A DNA stretch of 21,618 nucleotides from a bacterium (GTDB lineage Bacteria; Zixibacteria; MSB-5A5; GN15; FEB-12), in NCBI GenBank assembly GCA_030629485.1, contig DAOVOW010000001.1, forward strand, positions 1 to 21,618, read 5' to 3'. Shown piece after piece: positions 1 through 9,078 of the stretch. The notes below the pieces were generated by a model. The model saw nothing but the letters and a program-made list of their open reading frames with translations. It was not told the DNA's origin and made no database searches. A program made the translations under genes and the position numbers. Each line of letters opens with the position of its first letter. Position 1 is the stretch's first letter.

Positions 1-2422
1 CCGCAATCGGGTTGCTGGTCCACGTCGATACCGTCAGGGTATTCACCCCACCAGAATACGCATGGCCGGTGATGATCCGCGTCTGCGGCGTCCCCACCCC
101 GCTGTGGTTCAGCACAATCTCTGATCCGGTCAGCGCCCCTGAATTGTTATAATTCGCGTCAGGGAAATCGCCCATCGTAACCGTGGTGGCCGATCCGCCG
201 GTTACCGCCGCGTCGCCCTCGTCGTAAACCGGAATGTCGCTGAAATCCAAATGCACGGAATTGCCGGAGCAGCCTTCCACCTCAACCCTGGCAACACGAA
301 TGTTCCGGCTTTCGTGCGTTCCGATCCAATCAGTATCGGTGGCCCGCAAGCCATAGGTCACATTCTTCCCGCGAACCGAACCCACGCTAAGGTCTCGCGG
401 GTCATCCGTCAGCCGCAAAACCTCGGATACATTCTCCCCGAAAACGTCGTCAACTCGCCAGCCGGGGGCGCGGATGTTCACGCCGTACAGGCAGTTATAA
501 GCCTCGACTTTCCCAATCGAACAATCCCTGGCGTTCCCGTGCATGGCCGTCGCAGCATCCCAAGTCCCGTAGGCTATGACGTGTTCAATACGACAGTGCC
601 GCGCAATGCCTGGGTTTGTGTTTCGCGTGAAATCAACCGCGTGCTTGCCATTGTAGCAAGTAACCAGCCGGGTGGTGCAATCGGTACAGACGTTCTTAAA
701 CGTGTCGCCATACTGAACCGCCGTTGATACACCAGCATCGTCAAACCGGCACAACAGCGTGCCCATGTGAACCCGGCGGCAACTCTCCCTGACAAACGCC
801 TGATAGTCCACGCCATCGGTTTCCAGCCCCTCAACATAGCAATCCCGCGCATAGACAAACGATAGCCCTATGAACCCGGCGGCAGTCGGCCTGCGCCCCG
901 GCCCGGTGATTTTCAGATTGCCAGTGATGCGGATATTTTCCCGCCAGTTGATCGGCGTCATAACCGGATTTGTTGGAAGCGTTTCATATAGAGGCTCAAC
1001 AGTGGTAAACGCCGTGTCGGTGGCAACTGCGCTTGGCACGGAATTAGCCCCAAGCGCCCCGCTTATCGATCCGGTCAGTTCGTTGGATGTGTTGAATGTT
1101 CCGGTGGTATCTTCGACATAAACGGTTGCATCAGTCATATCGCTATCCAGCACGACAACGCCTGTCGCACCGCTGGTGGCCTGTGTCAAAGTCTCCCCGG
1201 CAACGACGGTTATCGCCCCGGTTGTGGTCAGTTTTGTGGCCGCTTTGGCAACCGTGACATACTGGCCACGAGTTTCTGCAGTAGTATGCCCTATGTCAAT
1301 CAGGTCGTCAGACGAAATCAGAACCTCTGCGCCGGTCGATAACCCGTGAGCCGTAGCAGTTTCGACAATCACTGTTTGCACGTTGTTGGACGCATCGGCG
1401 CTGCTAATCGCTGAAATGTTTATGGCCGTTCCGGTTGAACCGAATATCCTGAACAATGCCCCATCTGGATCAGCGTCACCGTTGAGCATACCGCTGAAAT
1501 CCAGTTCAGCCCCGTTTGCTGCGATAACAAAGCCTTCACCAGCGACGGCCAGCTTGGACGTGACAACGCTTACCCCGCCCGCCGGGAACGCCGTTCCATA
1601 CCCTGGCAGGGCCAACAGGAACGCCTGCCATGCCGTTGTGTCGTCGGTCGCCCCGTCCCACTTGATGTTAAACGCCTCTGTCGGCAGTATCACTCCACCA
1701 AGCGGCAGGACATACAACTTCACTCCGCCTGCCGTGGTTAGGTCTTCGTCGGTTGCGCCAGAAGCCGCGACCTCATACCGGAAACCCTCGGTTCTGGTCA
1801 CAATGATGTCACCAGTGGAAACAATGGTCCCGGCGGAATACCCATAGGCCGTGTCTGCCACCAATGCGGCAACATCCAGAATTTCATTAACATCCAGTGA
1901 AACAGTTATTTCCGCTTCCTGCATTATCGGCAGGCCAGCCGAGTTGAACCCTAGAACCTTGTTAGCGCGATCCGATTGTGTCTGAATATCCCACTCACCG
2001 ACGGCATCGGAATCATACGTGGCCTTGAAATATCGCGCAGATGTAGAGACCTCCGACGCAATGGCGCGCGATGTGTCTTGGACAAGAAGCGTCAGCCGGT
2101 CAATCGCGGCTTCATGCGTTTCAGCCGGGAACGCGTCGTTTGCGGTGTAATCCGTTCCCTGAGTTTCGGGAATGTCACGCTGGATTAGCAATGTCTCCCC
2201 GCTGGCCGGGGGGGTGACCATCGATACCGTGCCGCCGGTTTCATCGCCATTGTTCGACGCGGTATAATGGGTGGTTAATGTCTGAACCGTGGTTGTCCCA
2301 TCCGCCAGAACAATTGATACCGTCAGGTCGCTATCCTCGAAAAACCGGAATGCAAAAGCAAAGTTCACGGTTGATCCGTTACCGGAATAGGACGCCTCGG
2401 AGCCTGTTTTTGCAATAGTCAT
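1..2422 (-). CDS. Tail fibre/tail spike protein, T7-type N-terminus, C-terminus cut by window edge
   Basis: The reading frame is open from an ATG at 2422 to the left edge (807 codons, no stop), so the 3' end is missing. Residues 1-120 match the T7 gp17 N-terminal virion-anchoring domain: a Y-x-G-N-G-x-T-x-x-F-x-F-x-F-R-F-F opening, then QRDIPETQGTDY and an ETHEAAIDRLTLLVQ helix. Residues 240-335 look like the start of a pectin-lyase-type beta-helix, with a D-G-A-T-D-D-T-T-A-W-Q motif near 257-266. Residues about 340-480 interrupt it with a Thr/Val/Gly-rich module. Residues 490-730 return to right-handed beta-helix-like repeats. The likely role is host-surface binding, perhaps polysaccharide cleavage, but no catalytic residues can be assigned. 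The start follows the spike-base gene by 9 bases and has an AGGGA Shine-Dalgarno. The fibre identity is firm; enzymatic activity is inference. Confidence 0.88.
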   Translation of the reverse strand, partial: MTIAKTGSEASYSGNGSTVNFAFAFRFFEDSDLTVSIVLADGTTTVQTLTTHYTASNNGDETGGTVSMVTPPASGETLLIQRDIPETQGTDYTANDAFPAETHEAAIDRLTLLVQDTSRAIASEVSTSARYFKATYDSDAVGEWDIQTQSDRANKVLGFNSAGLPIMQEAEITVSLDVNEILDVAALVADTAYGYSAGTIVSTGDIIVTRTEGFRYEVAASGATDEDLTTAGGVKLYVLPLGGVILPTEAFNIKWDGATDDTTAWQAFLLALPGYGTAFPAGGVSVVTSKLAVAGEGFVIAANGAELDFSGMLNGDADPDGALFRIFGSTGTAINISAISSADASNNVQTVIVETATAHGLSTGAEVLISSDDLIDIGHTTAETRGQYVTVAKAATKLTTTGAITVVAGETLTQATSGATGVVVLDSDMTDATVYVEDTTGTFNTSNELTGSISGALGANSVPSAVATDTAFTTVEPLYETLPTNPVMTPINWRENIRITGNLKITGPGRRPTAAGFIGLSFVYARDCYVEGLETDGVDYQAFVRESCRRVHMGTLLCRFDDAGVSTAVQYGDTFKNVCTDCTTRLVTCYNGKHAVDFTRNTNPGIARHCRIEHVIAYGTWDAATAMHGNARDCSIGKVEAYNCLYGVNIRAPGWRVDDVFGENVSEVLRLTDDPRDLSVGSVRGKNVTYGLRATDTDWIGTHESRNIRVARVEVEGCSGNSVHLDFSDIPVYDEGDAAVTGGSATTVTMGDFPDANYNNSGALTGSEIVLNHSGVGTPQTRIITGHAYSGGVNTLTVSTWTSNPIA

Positions 2423-2431
2423 GATGTATCC

Positions 2432-2695
2432 CTAAACCCGAACCGCATTGATGTCAGTCGCAGTGGTCCCTGTGACCCATATGCGCGTGGCACCATGCTC
2501 GAAAAAGCCGACCGGAACCGACTTATAAGTGATGTCCGTGCCTCCAATCGTGGTCATCCTCACATCCCCGGATACACCGATGTAAAGCGCACGGGCAACG
2601 TGTGGCAGGTCCGCGCTATCGTCTGGCGTGACTGAGAAAGAATCTCGCGCCGGGGAATGCAATTCAACTCTGTAGTCTTTGAAGAAGTCTGCCAT
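2432..2695 (-). CDS. Small spike-base-like protein (RcGTA Rcc01079 family)
   Basis: This is an 87-aa protein. It has a proline-containing N-terminus, P-A-R-D followed by V-T-P-D-D-S-A-D-L-P, then R-A-L-Y-I-G-V-S-G-D-V, and it ends in W-V-T-G-T-T-A-T-D-I. This succession is the signature I recognise from the family named after Rcc01079, the head-spike base of the Rhodobacter capsulatus gene transfer agent. Known members are small beta-rich proteins that hold a fibre on the particle. A GGAGG Shine-Dalgarno directly follows the upstream TAG, and the protein lies immediately before the fibre gene, as rcc01079 does before its spike-fibre gene. It may therefore seat the fibre/spike, on either capsid or tail. 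Family assignment is from memory of the motif and the site of attachment is inferred. Confidence 0.75.
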   Translation of the reverse strand: MADFFKDYRVELHSPARDSFSVTPDDSADLPHVARALYIGVSGDVRMTTIGGTDITYKSVPVGFFEHGATRIWVTGTTATDINAVRV

Positions 2696-2704
2696 GTTGG
2701 CCTC

Positions 2705-5209
2705 CTATTTAAATCCGCCGCCACGTTGAACGATCTTACTTGGCGGCAACCAATATTCTTGATCGTTTTGCCGCTTTACACGGCGTTCCATTCTGCGCAA
2801 ATAACCGGGGTTCATCGCCTCTTGCATCTGATACCAGATCAGATAATCAAGCGCGCCCTTTGTGTAGAATAAGTTTAGGAATGGGGTGTTTCCCTTGGCC
2901 AAGCGCATTGCATCGCCGCGCAGGTCTTGATCACCGCCCTGCACCACACCCCGTGCCCGCTGTAGCAGGTCAACGACTTGCGCGGCTGTGCCTATTCCTG
3001 GCCCCGCCACGGTCCCCAGCGTGCCGCCGCCGAACCTGTTGGCCTCACCGAACAGGAAGTCGCCGTAAATACCAAGCCCACCGCCCTGCATCATTGCAGC
3101 AACGAACGTCTCAACCGAAGGTGGCCGAGGTTCACGCCCCTTAATGACCTCCTTTGCCTGCATGACAAAGTAACCCATCATAGTTGACATAACGATGGCG
3201 TTAGCCAGCCCGACATTTGCACCAAGCCCGCGCTTTAATTGGTCGCCAATGCTCTTTGCGCCGTGGCCGTAGACTTGCCGCCCCATGACTTTGGTCAGCG
3301 CAGTCACGCCGAACGACTTGAATTGGCCGACAAACCGGATACCCTCGCCCGCAACCGTGCCGGGCCGGTATCCTTGGCGCATGATTGCCCGTTCCCGCGC
3401 GCCCGGTGAAGGAACGCTAAAATCAGCCTCCGAAGACATGAGCGCGAATAGGTTGCTTTTGACCGCATTCCGTTGCGTCGTTTGCTGGGCCTCGGAAAGC
3501 CCGGTAAACAGCGACCCGCGCACGTCGGCAATATCGCCCGGCATCAGGTACGCCTTACCATCCGGGGCGGTCTTGATCGCGGCCCGCGCTATGTCCCACT
3601 GCCGCCCGTCAATGCCATACAGTTTTAACAGCCGTTGCAGGTCTGGTGCTAACCCGCCGAACCCGTGCCCGGCATTCATTGCCAAGTCCCGGCTAATCAT
3701 CATGGTAATGCCGCGCTTGTTCGCGTCTGTCCAAGGGCCAAGAAGGTTCAGCTTGAAGAACGTGGCCATTGCCTTCGACAGTTTACCGGACACTTCGTCA
3801 GCAGCGTTGAACCGCGACTGGAAGCCGCCTAACTGCCCCTCAAGCCCTGCGCCCATCAGGTCAGCCATGACGCGCTTGTCGCCCTTGCTCATGCCCTCGA
3901 ACACGGCAGAGAATGAATCGCCCCACGCGTCCAGCATCGACCGACCTTGATACATCCGGTTCGTTGCCATAAATGATAAATCAGACAGCGCCGAAATCCA
4001 AGCGCCGCCCAGCTTGGCCATCGTCTGAACGGCCCTGAACCCGGCCATTGCATTCGATACCTTGTAATTGCTGGACAGGTTTATATCCCCTGTCACTTCA
4101 TCCAGACGGTTTTGCAACATGCCTAGATCAACAAAGTTCTTTCTTTTCGACGCATCGCCCCTGTATTTCTTAGCTTGCTGCGCCGCCACCCGTTCAACCA
4201 TTGCCTGAGGGTTTGTGCCGAGATTAATCATCAGCGCGGTTGACCTGCTGGCCCGCGTAATGTCTTGCAGGAAACTTTCACGCAATGACCCCGTGCCAAA
4301 CAGCTTGTCATATTCCAGCCACATATCCGGCGTCCTGAATTCAAGAACCCGGTGCGCAGATGCCTTCTTGGCGATATTCCCAGGCCCCTTAAATGCCCGT
4401 TCAATTTCGCTGACTTCGGTTGTCAGGCGAACCCCGCTTTCAATCGCGTCGTAGGCGCTATCCAAGAACCCATCAATCTTATCGCCCGGCACATCCATCT
4501 TTTCAAAGTCCAGCATGGGCCGAATGGTACGTTTCCATTCATCAGGCCCAGCTTTTGCCATACGGTCTGGCCTGTGCGTCTGCCGCGTTACGTACCCGCT
4601 TTTGCGCCTGATATAGGCACCTTCCATGTTCAGCCGGTCAATCGACGCCCGCTGGTATTTCTGCATGATTTTACCGATTGCCAGAGCGTCTGCGCTGACC
4701 TTTGGCATAACGCCGTCCGGTGTGTTCAGGGCGTGAATGACCTTCGATACCTCAAGTTCGAACTCGCCCTTCATGTTATTGAATTGCGGGATCAGGTTCG
4801 ACCGGCGCAGGTCGGCGGTCATGCCGCCCGTGTATTCATTCATCAACCCAGACGTGAGGCTATCGACCGAACGCTGCGCACCCTCGAACGGCGCGTTTAC
4901 CCCGGTTATCGCGGCCTCAAGCCCCAGCGCCGGGCTATCAACCATCGCGTCTGCGTCATCGATCATCTTTGTTAGCTTTTGCTCAACAAGGATATCCTTT
5001 AGCCGGTTGCGCTTTTCGATCATCGCCGCGAGTTCGACTTCCTCTGCGATAACCTCGCCGCGCTTTAACATCGCGCTTTCTACGCTTTCCAGCCCATCGG
5101 TGACGGCCTTTGATGTTCTGACCGCCTCAAGTTCATCAATGATTGTGTCCAATTCTTCCTTGGACATATCACCGAATTCATCGCCTACAATGCGTCTGCA
5201 ATCAGCCAT
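2705..5209 (-). CDS. Large internal virion (ejection) protein, gp16-like C-terminal part
   Basis: The protein has 834 aa when begun at the ATG whose A is shared with the preceding gene's stop (TAATG at 5207-5211). An ATG six codons upstream is possible but would overlap more. It is mostly helical. The N-terminal 120 residues are Glu/Lys-rich and coiled-coil-like. A Gly-rich hydrophobic stretch near residues 640-665 could contact membrane. The last 40 residues carry N-P-G-Y-L-R-R-M-E-R-R and Y-W-L-P-P-S, which I associate with the ends of very large internal virion proteins of podoviruses. By position (after gp13-, gp14- and gp15-like genes) it should be part of the DNA-ejection apparatus. No transglycosylase or other muralytic motif was found. 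Its role is inferred from context and C-terminal signature. Confidence 0.72.
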   Translation of the reverse strand: MADCRRIVGDEFGDMSKEELDTIIDELEAVRTSKAVTDGLESVESAMLKRGEVIAEEVELAAMIEKRNRLKDILVEQKLTKMIDDADAMVDSPALGLEAAITGVNAPFEGAQRSVDSLTSGLMNEYTGGMTADLRRSNLIPQFNNMKGEFELEVSKVIHALNTPDGVMPKVSADALAIGKIMQKYQRASIDRLNMEGAYIRRKSGYVTRQTHRPDRMAKAGPDEWKRTIRPMLDFEKMDVPGDKIDGFLDSAYDAIESGVRLTTEVSEIERAFKGPGNIAKKASAHRVLEFRTPDMWLEYDKLFGTGSLRESFLQDITRASRSTALMINLGTNPQAMVERVAAQQAKKYRGDASKRKNFVDLGMLQNRLDEVTGDINLSSNYKVSNAMAGFRAVQTMAKLGGAWISALSDLSFMATNRMYQGRSMLDAWGDSFSAVFEGMSKGDKRVMADLMGAGLEGQLGGFQSRFNAADEVSGKLSKAMATFFKLNLLGPWTDANKRGITMMISRDLAMNAGHGFGGLAPDLQRLLKLYGIDGRQWDIARAAIKTAPDGKAYLMPGDIADVRGSLFTGLSEAQQTTQRNAVKSNLFALMSSEADFSVPSPGARERAIMRQGYRPGTVAGEGIRFVGQFKSFGVTALTKVMGRQVYGHGAKSIGDQLKRGLGANVGLANAIVMSTMMGYFVMQAKEVIKGREPRPPSVETFVAAMMQGGGLGIYGDFLFGEANRFGGGTLGTVAGPGIGTAAQVVDLLQRARGVVQGGDQDLRGDAMRLAKGNTPFLNLFYTKGALDYLIWYQMQEAMNPGYLRRMERRVKRQNDQEYWLPPSKIVQRGGGFK

Positions 5210-6996
5210 TATACGCCCACCATACAAGTGGCTATTGCGCGCGAAGCATCAGCGTATGTTTTGGAATACTGGTTTACATCTTTGATCGCGTCTAGATCCG
5301 CGCGCGCCTCTGCGCTTAACGTGCCGCTTTCGTCCAGTGCATTAACCGCCGCTTCCATTTCCGCAATCGCCTCGTCTGTGAATTGGTCTGGAACCTCCAT
5401 ATCAGCCCGCGCCGATGCGTCAAAGTTCGCAAGTGGGTCAAGATGTGGGTCAGACGCATTTCGGGCTAGATCGGCAGGCGTGTCTGCCGGGTCATACTTG
5501 ACAAGCTGGTCAAGAGCGTCTTCAAGGTCTAACCCCTCTTGCATCCGGTCATCCAGAAAAAACAACTCGGATTCGTCACGCAGAATAAACCCGGATTCTT
5601 CGACCTGTTCCGCTATGCTTTTTATGCGCTCAAGTTCACCTTCGGCCCGCGCCATATCAGCCTCAAGCCCAGACCGCGCACCTATATTCACTTCATCAAC
5701 AATTGCGTCAATCAGACCTTGCGGCCTAAGATAGTCACCCTCCACCCCGGCCTTCTGAGTTATCCCCGGAACGGCATCTTCAAGTTCAACAGCCACAAGA
5801 TTGTCTAAATCCTTATGGCCTTGACGGGAAAACAAACCCGGCGATGATTGAGGCGTAACTCCAGCTTGCTTCAGTTCAGCCGCCGCGCGCCCGTCAGGGT
5901 GGATTTGCACCGACCCCTTTAGCGCCTCGATCAGTGGTTGCTTTCGCGTGGCCGTTGCGGTCTTGGCTATCGCGTCAACCTGTTCCTGCATTCCCCGAAT
6001 AATACCGGACACATTAACGCTCTGACCCGTTGCAAACTGCCTGATACTTGTTGACGCCGCCAAGTTCTGCCGAATGGACCAGTCAGAAGCAATGATGGCC
6101 TGAGTTTCCCTAACCGCGCGGTCAAACGCCTCCAATGGTGTATCAACACGCGATACACGCTTGGAAAACGCACCGATAACAGTCCCCAGCCCGCCGCCCA
6201 AAACAGCGCCTAGACCGACATTCATCAGCGCGTCGGTCATTGTGTAGTCAAGTTGCTGAGAACGCGACATGGTATAGATAAATGGTTCCGTCAGAGCCGA
6301 GCCGACAAGGCCCTCAGTAGCCCCGACAACGGTACGGCCGCCTACCCTACCAAACCGCGAGACAGACGCCGCACGGCCCGCGACACCGACCACGGGGATA
6401 AACATCGTGGCCACTTCCAGGGGATCGACAGCCATCGCCGCCAATCCTGCGCCAAAACGTGCCGCGCCGGGGATTATGCCTTTCGGTCCCGCTTCGATTA
6501 TTGCCTGCCGAATGATTTCCTCGCGCTTGTCCTGCGCCAGTAGGTCGGCATCCTCTTGCGTCATTGCCCGGTCAAACGTCAGGCCCAGATCGCCATACAT
6601 TTCCGCAAGGGCGTCTTTGGACTGCATCCGGCCAGCATCGACGGCCTCGCGCGTATAGGCGTCAATCTGCGCCTCGCGCCCGCCCTTCAATTCGTTGACC
6701 CGGTTAATCATCTCAACACGCCGAACCGGGTCCGATTCCGAATGCAGATCGCTTTGCAGTTCCGTCAGTTCACGCCCGCGCATGACGTCACCGATTCTGA
6801 CCTGATAGCCCTGAATGTCGGTGAAGCCCGCGAATTCGTCAGGCTGTGATAGTTCGCCCAGCGCAAGGGTGCCAAGCGTTTGCCTGCCCGCCGCCGCGAA
6901 AGATGCCCCGACCGTTTGCCCGAGCGTTGTTTCAAACGTAGGTGCGGCCCGAATTAGCCGGTTATCCTGCACCTGTCTTGTGAGCATTTCCGTCAT
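5209..6996 (-). CDS. Internal virion (ejection) protein, gp16-like N-terminal part
   Basis: This 595-aa protein begins at an ATG inside an ATGA overlap with the preceding gene and ends at a TAA that overlaps the next start. Residues 1-60 are polar. Residues 85-170 are charged and helical. Residues 171-210 and 258-277 are Gly/Ala/Val-rich hydrophobic segments that could insert into membrane. The remainder is acidic and helical, including a Glu/Asp-rich region from about 430 to 560. Its position and the chemistry of these segments suit an ejected core protein. Together with the following 834-aa gene the total length is near that of one T7 gp16-sized protein, so the two may divide that job. No peptidoglycan hydrolase domain is visible. 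It could instead be an independent ejection protein. Confidence 0.68.
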   Translation of the reverse strand: MTEMLTRQVQDNRLIRAAPTFETTLGQTVGASFAAAGRQTLGTLALGELSQPDEFAGFTDIQGYQVRIGDVMRGRELTELQSDLHSESDPVRRVEMINRVNELKGGREAQIDAYTREAVDAGRMQSKDALAEMYGDLGLTFDRAMTQEDADLLAQDKREEIIRQAIIEAGPKGIIPGAARFGAGLAAMAVDPLEVATMFIPVVGVAGRAASVSRFGRVGGRTVVGATEGLVGSALTEPFIYTMSRSQQLDYTMTDALMNVGLGAVLGGGLGTVIGAFSKRVSRVDTPLEAFDRAVRETQAIIASDWSIRQNLAASTSIRQFATGQSVNVSGIIRGMQEQVDAIAKTATATRKQPLIEALKGSVQIHPDGRAAAELKQAGVTPQSSPGLFSRQGHKDLDNLVAVELEDAVPGITQKAGVEGDYLRPQGLIDAIVDEVNIGARSGLEADMARAEGELERIKSIAEQVEESGFILRDESELFFLDDRMQEGLDLEDALDQLVKYDPADTPADLARNASDPHLDPLANFDASARADMEVPDQFTDEAIAEMEAAVNALDESGTLSAEARADLDAIKDVNQYSKTYADASRAIATCMVGV

Positions 6997-9077
6997 TGCT
7001 TGCCACCGTGCAAACCAGAGACAAACGGCAACCGGCCCTGATCATCTGGCTTTAACCTGCCCGCCGGATCGATAGCCGAACCGCGAACAAGGTCATCGAA
7101 CGTCAGGGAATAGGGCTTACCGTTTTCAAGCATGGCCGGTATCATTGACCCGTCCACCTGATACATCAATTGCAACCCGTCACCCGTTGAGTTGTTCACC
7201 CAGAACCCGTTTAGTTCCAGCGAAGCCCGTGACAGTTCGACGTCCACGAATTCAGGAAACCTCGGATCATCCAGTACCGCCACCCCTGCCAATTTTGTTG
7301 CCTCGGCAGTCATGGCGTAATCAGTCGCATTTGATATGGCGCTTTCATCCACCCCAACAGGCAGGACAAACCCACCGCTGGACTCGCTCACCACAGTTTC
7401 GGGAAACATTTGCGCAACCACATCGGCCACCGCGTCATCAACATCAGCGCCCGTGCGAATTCGGCTTAGAATAAGCCTGTCGGCAACGCCATAATGCTTG
7501 TTTAGCATATCCGCCGCGTCTGGCCCGCCTGCCAATTCGAACGCGGCACGGTATTCAATCATGGCGTCACGCAATCCCACGTCAGCCGCGCTGATGCTTT
7601 CCTTTAGCAGACCCGTTTCCAGTTCAGCCGTAGTCACGCCCTTTAGGTTAATGACGGACTGAGAAAGCCCCGGATTATCCAGATGCCGCATCGCAACGCT
7701 GTATTCCGGCGCAAGGCCCGCCTTTTCCAGTTGGCGCATAACCATCGGGGAGGCATCGCCCCATATGTCCAGATAATTCGACAGAGCCGACGCGGCAACG
7801 TCCGAACCCATGTCATTGAATTGCGCGACCTGATTGACGGCATCGGCCTTTGGCAAAACCGTGCGAAACTGATCCGGGACGCCCAGCCGGTCATATTCAA
7901 ACTCTTGCGCATCAACATACATGTTCGCAATGATGGGCTGGTCCTCTGGATCGGCGCTGTGGATCTCCCCGTACATATCCCCGATTGATACCTCGGATTT
8001 ATTCACATGGTTCGCGGCGTCAGTGCGCAAAGCCTCCGACCGTTGCTGGACCGCAGCCACAAACGAATTCCGCTGGCTAACATCGCGCGGGGTATTCCCC
8101 GGCTTTTCAACCGCCGCGTTCATGGCCGCAAACTGTGCGTCAATATCGGCGGGATCGGCCATTGCCACCCCGTGCTGTATCTCGGCAAAATCAATCTCTG
8201 AATTGTAGGCATCCACAACCGCCTCGCCGCGTTCAGGATCAGTCGCGTATAGTTCCTTGATTACATCAGCATCAAAGGCACTATCGACCGGCGGCGCACC
8301 GTTGGCCTGTGCGAACGCTGTTTCTTCGCCAAGAGCGGTTTCCATCCTCTTGCGCGCGGCGTTCATCTGCACTTCGTTTTCCCGCTCGATCCGCGCAACA
8401 CCGCTATCAGCCAGCTTGATAAACGACATCTTCTGGCTTGGCTGCAAGTACGTGTCATACTGGCCCGCCATCACGTCATCAAGCACGCCCTGCGGGTTAT
8501 CCCGAACCTGCATTGCAAGCATGGTGCGCGTGTACGCCTCGCCATCCTTCTTGTTGGCGGTCTCCATGTATTCGCCATACAACGACGGGTCGCTAATCAT
8601 GGCGTTCATCTTGGCGCGCTTAGTGGCCGCAACCGCCGCGTTCTTAGCCGCAGCCCGTGCCGCCGCCTCGCGCGCCATCGATTTGGTTTCAAGCCGCATC
8701 CGGTATTTATCCAGCGCAAGCTGCACATCATCCCGGTTGCGTTCAGGCACATTCGCTTGCCCGCGCGCCTTGGCATCTTCATCATAGGCCGACAGCTTTT
8801 GCGATACGAACGAATCGTAATCGGCCATGGTTGTTTTAGCAAAGCCTGACCCGGCACCCTTCGACCGATCGTTATACGTGCGACCCCATTCCTCTTGGAT
8901 TTCGGCCAGAAGCCTTTCGCCCTGTATGGCGGCTTCCTTTTCGTAGAATTCAGTGAAGGTATTGGCCGCGCCCTGCGAAGCCTGACCCAGACGCTTGATA
9001 GCATCCGACCCGGCGCTTGATACGCTTCCCGCCGATCTGGCTTGTGGGGTCAACCGTGCTGTTGCAAATTCAACCAT
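6993..9077 (-). CDS. Internal virion protein, gp15-like
   Basis: This 694-aa protein starts one base after the stop of the gp14-like gene (TAG-C-ATG). It is almost entirely predicted helix. An Ala/Gln/Ser-rich N-terminus is followed by Glu/Lys helices. A strongly Ala/Lys/Arg-rich amphipathic helix lies around residues 135-160 and acidic helical stretches follow through the middle. No signal peptide and no enzymatic motif are evident. Place in order, length and composition match the T7 gp15 type of ejection protein, which in T7 joins gp14 and gp16 to form a conduit through the periplasm. Sequence similarity to T7 gp15 itself is not obvious by eye, so the assignment rests mainly on gene order. 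The end overlaps the next start by ATGA, suggesting coupled, stoichiometric synthesis of the ejection proteins. Confidence 0.65.
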   Translation of the reverse strand: MVEFATARLTPQARSAGSVSSAGSDAIKRLGQASQGAANTFTEFYEKEAAIQGERLLAEIQEEWGRTYNDRSKGAGSGFAKTTMADYDSFVSQKLSAYDEDAKARGQANVPERNRDDVQLALDKYRMRLETKSMAREAAARAAAKNAAVAATKRAKMNAMISDPSLYGEYMETANKKDGEAYTRTMLAMQVRDNPQGVLDDVMAGQYDTYLQPSQKMSFIKLADSGVARIERENEVQMNAARKRMETALGEETAFAQANGAPPVDSAFDADVIKELYATDPERGEAVVDAYNSEIDFAEIQHGVAMADPADIDAQFAAMNAAVEKPGNTPRDVSQRNSFVAAVQQRSEALRTDAANHVNKSEVSIGDMYGEIHSADPEDQPIIANMYVDAQEFEYDRLGVPDQFRTVLPKADAVNQVAQFNDMGSDVAASALSNYLDIWGDASPMVMRQLEKAGLAPEYSVAMRHLDNPGLSQSVINLKGVTTAELETGLLKESISAADVGLRDAMIEYRAAFELAGGPDAADMLNKHYGVADRLILSRIRTGADVDDAVADVVAQMFPETVVSESSGGFVLPVGVDESAISNATDYAMTAEATKLAGVAVLDDPRFPEFVDVELSRASLELNGFWVNNSTGDGLQLMYQVDGSMIPAMLENGKPYSLTFDDLVRGSAIDPAGRLKPDDQGRLPFVSGLHGGKQ

Positions 9078-9078
9078 G

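Noticed and set aside
251..1847. Several plus-strand frames of 80-160 aa over the fibre gene
   Set aside because: The minus strand carries one uninterrupted 807-codon frame with a T7-type fibre start and beta-helix pattern, which explains the region.
3285..3950. 221-aa plus-strand open frame opposite the large ejection protein
   Set aside because: Antisense to a strongly supported gene, with Ser/Pro/Arg-rich composition typical of reverse frames.
5195..5235. Frameshift error breaking one large ejection gene
   Set aside because: Both frames end and begin cleanly at a TAATG junction of the kind used elsewhere in the module, so two genes is the simpler reading; the split itself is kept as a finding.
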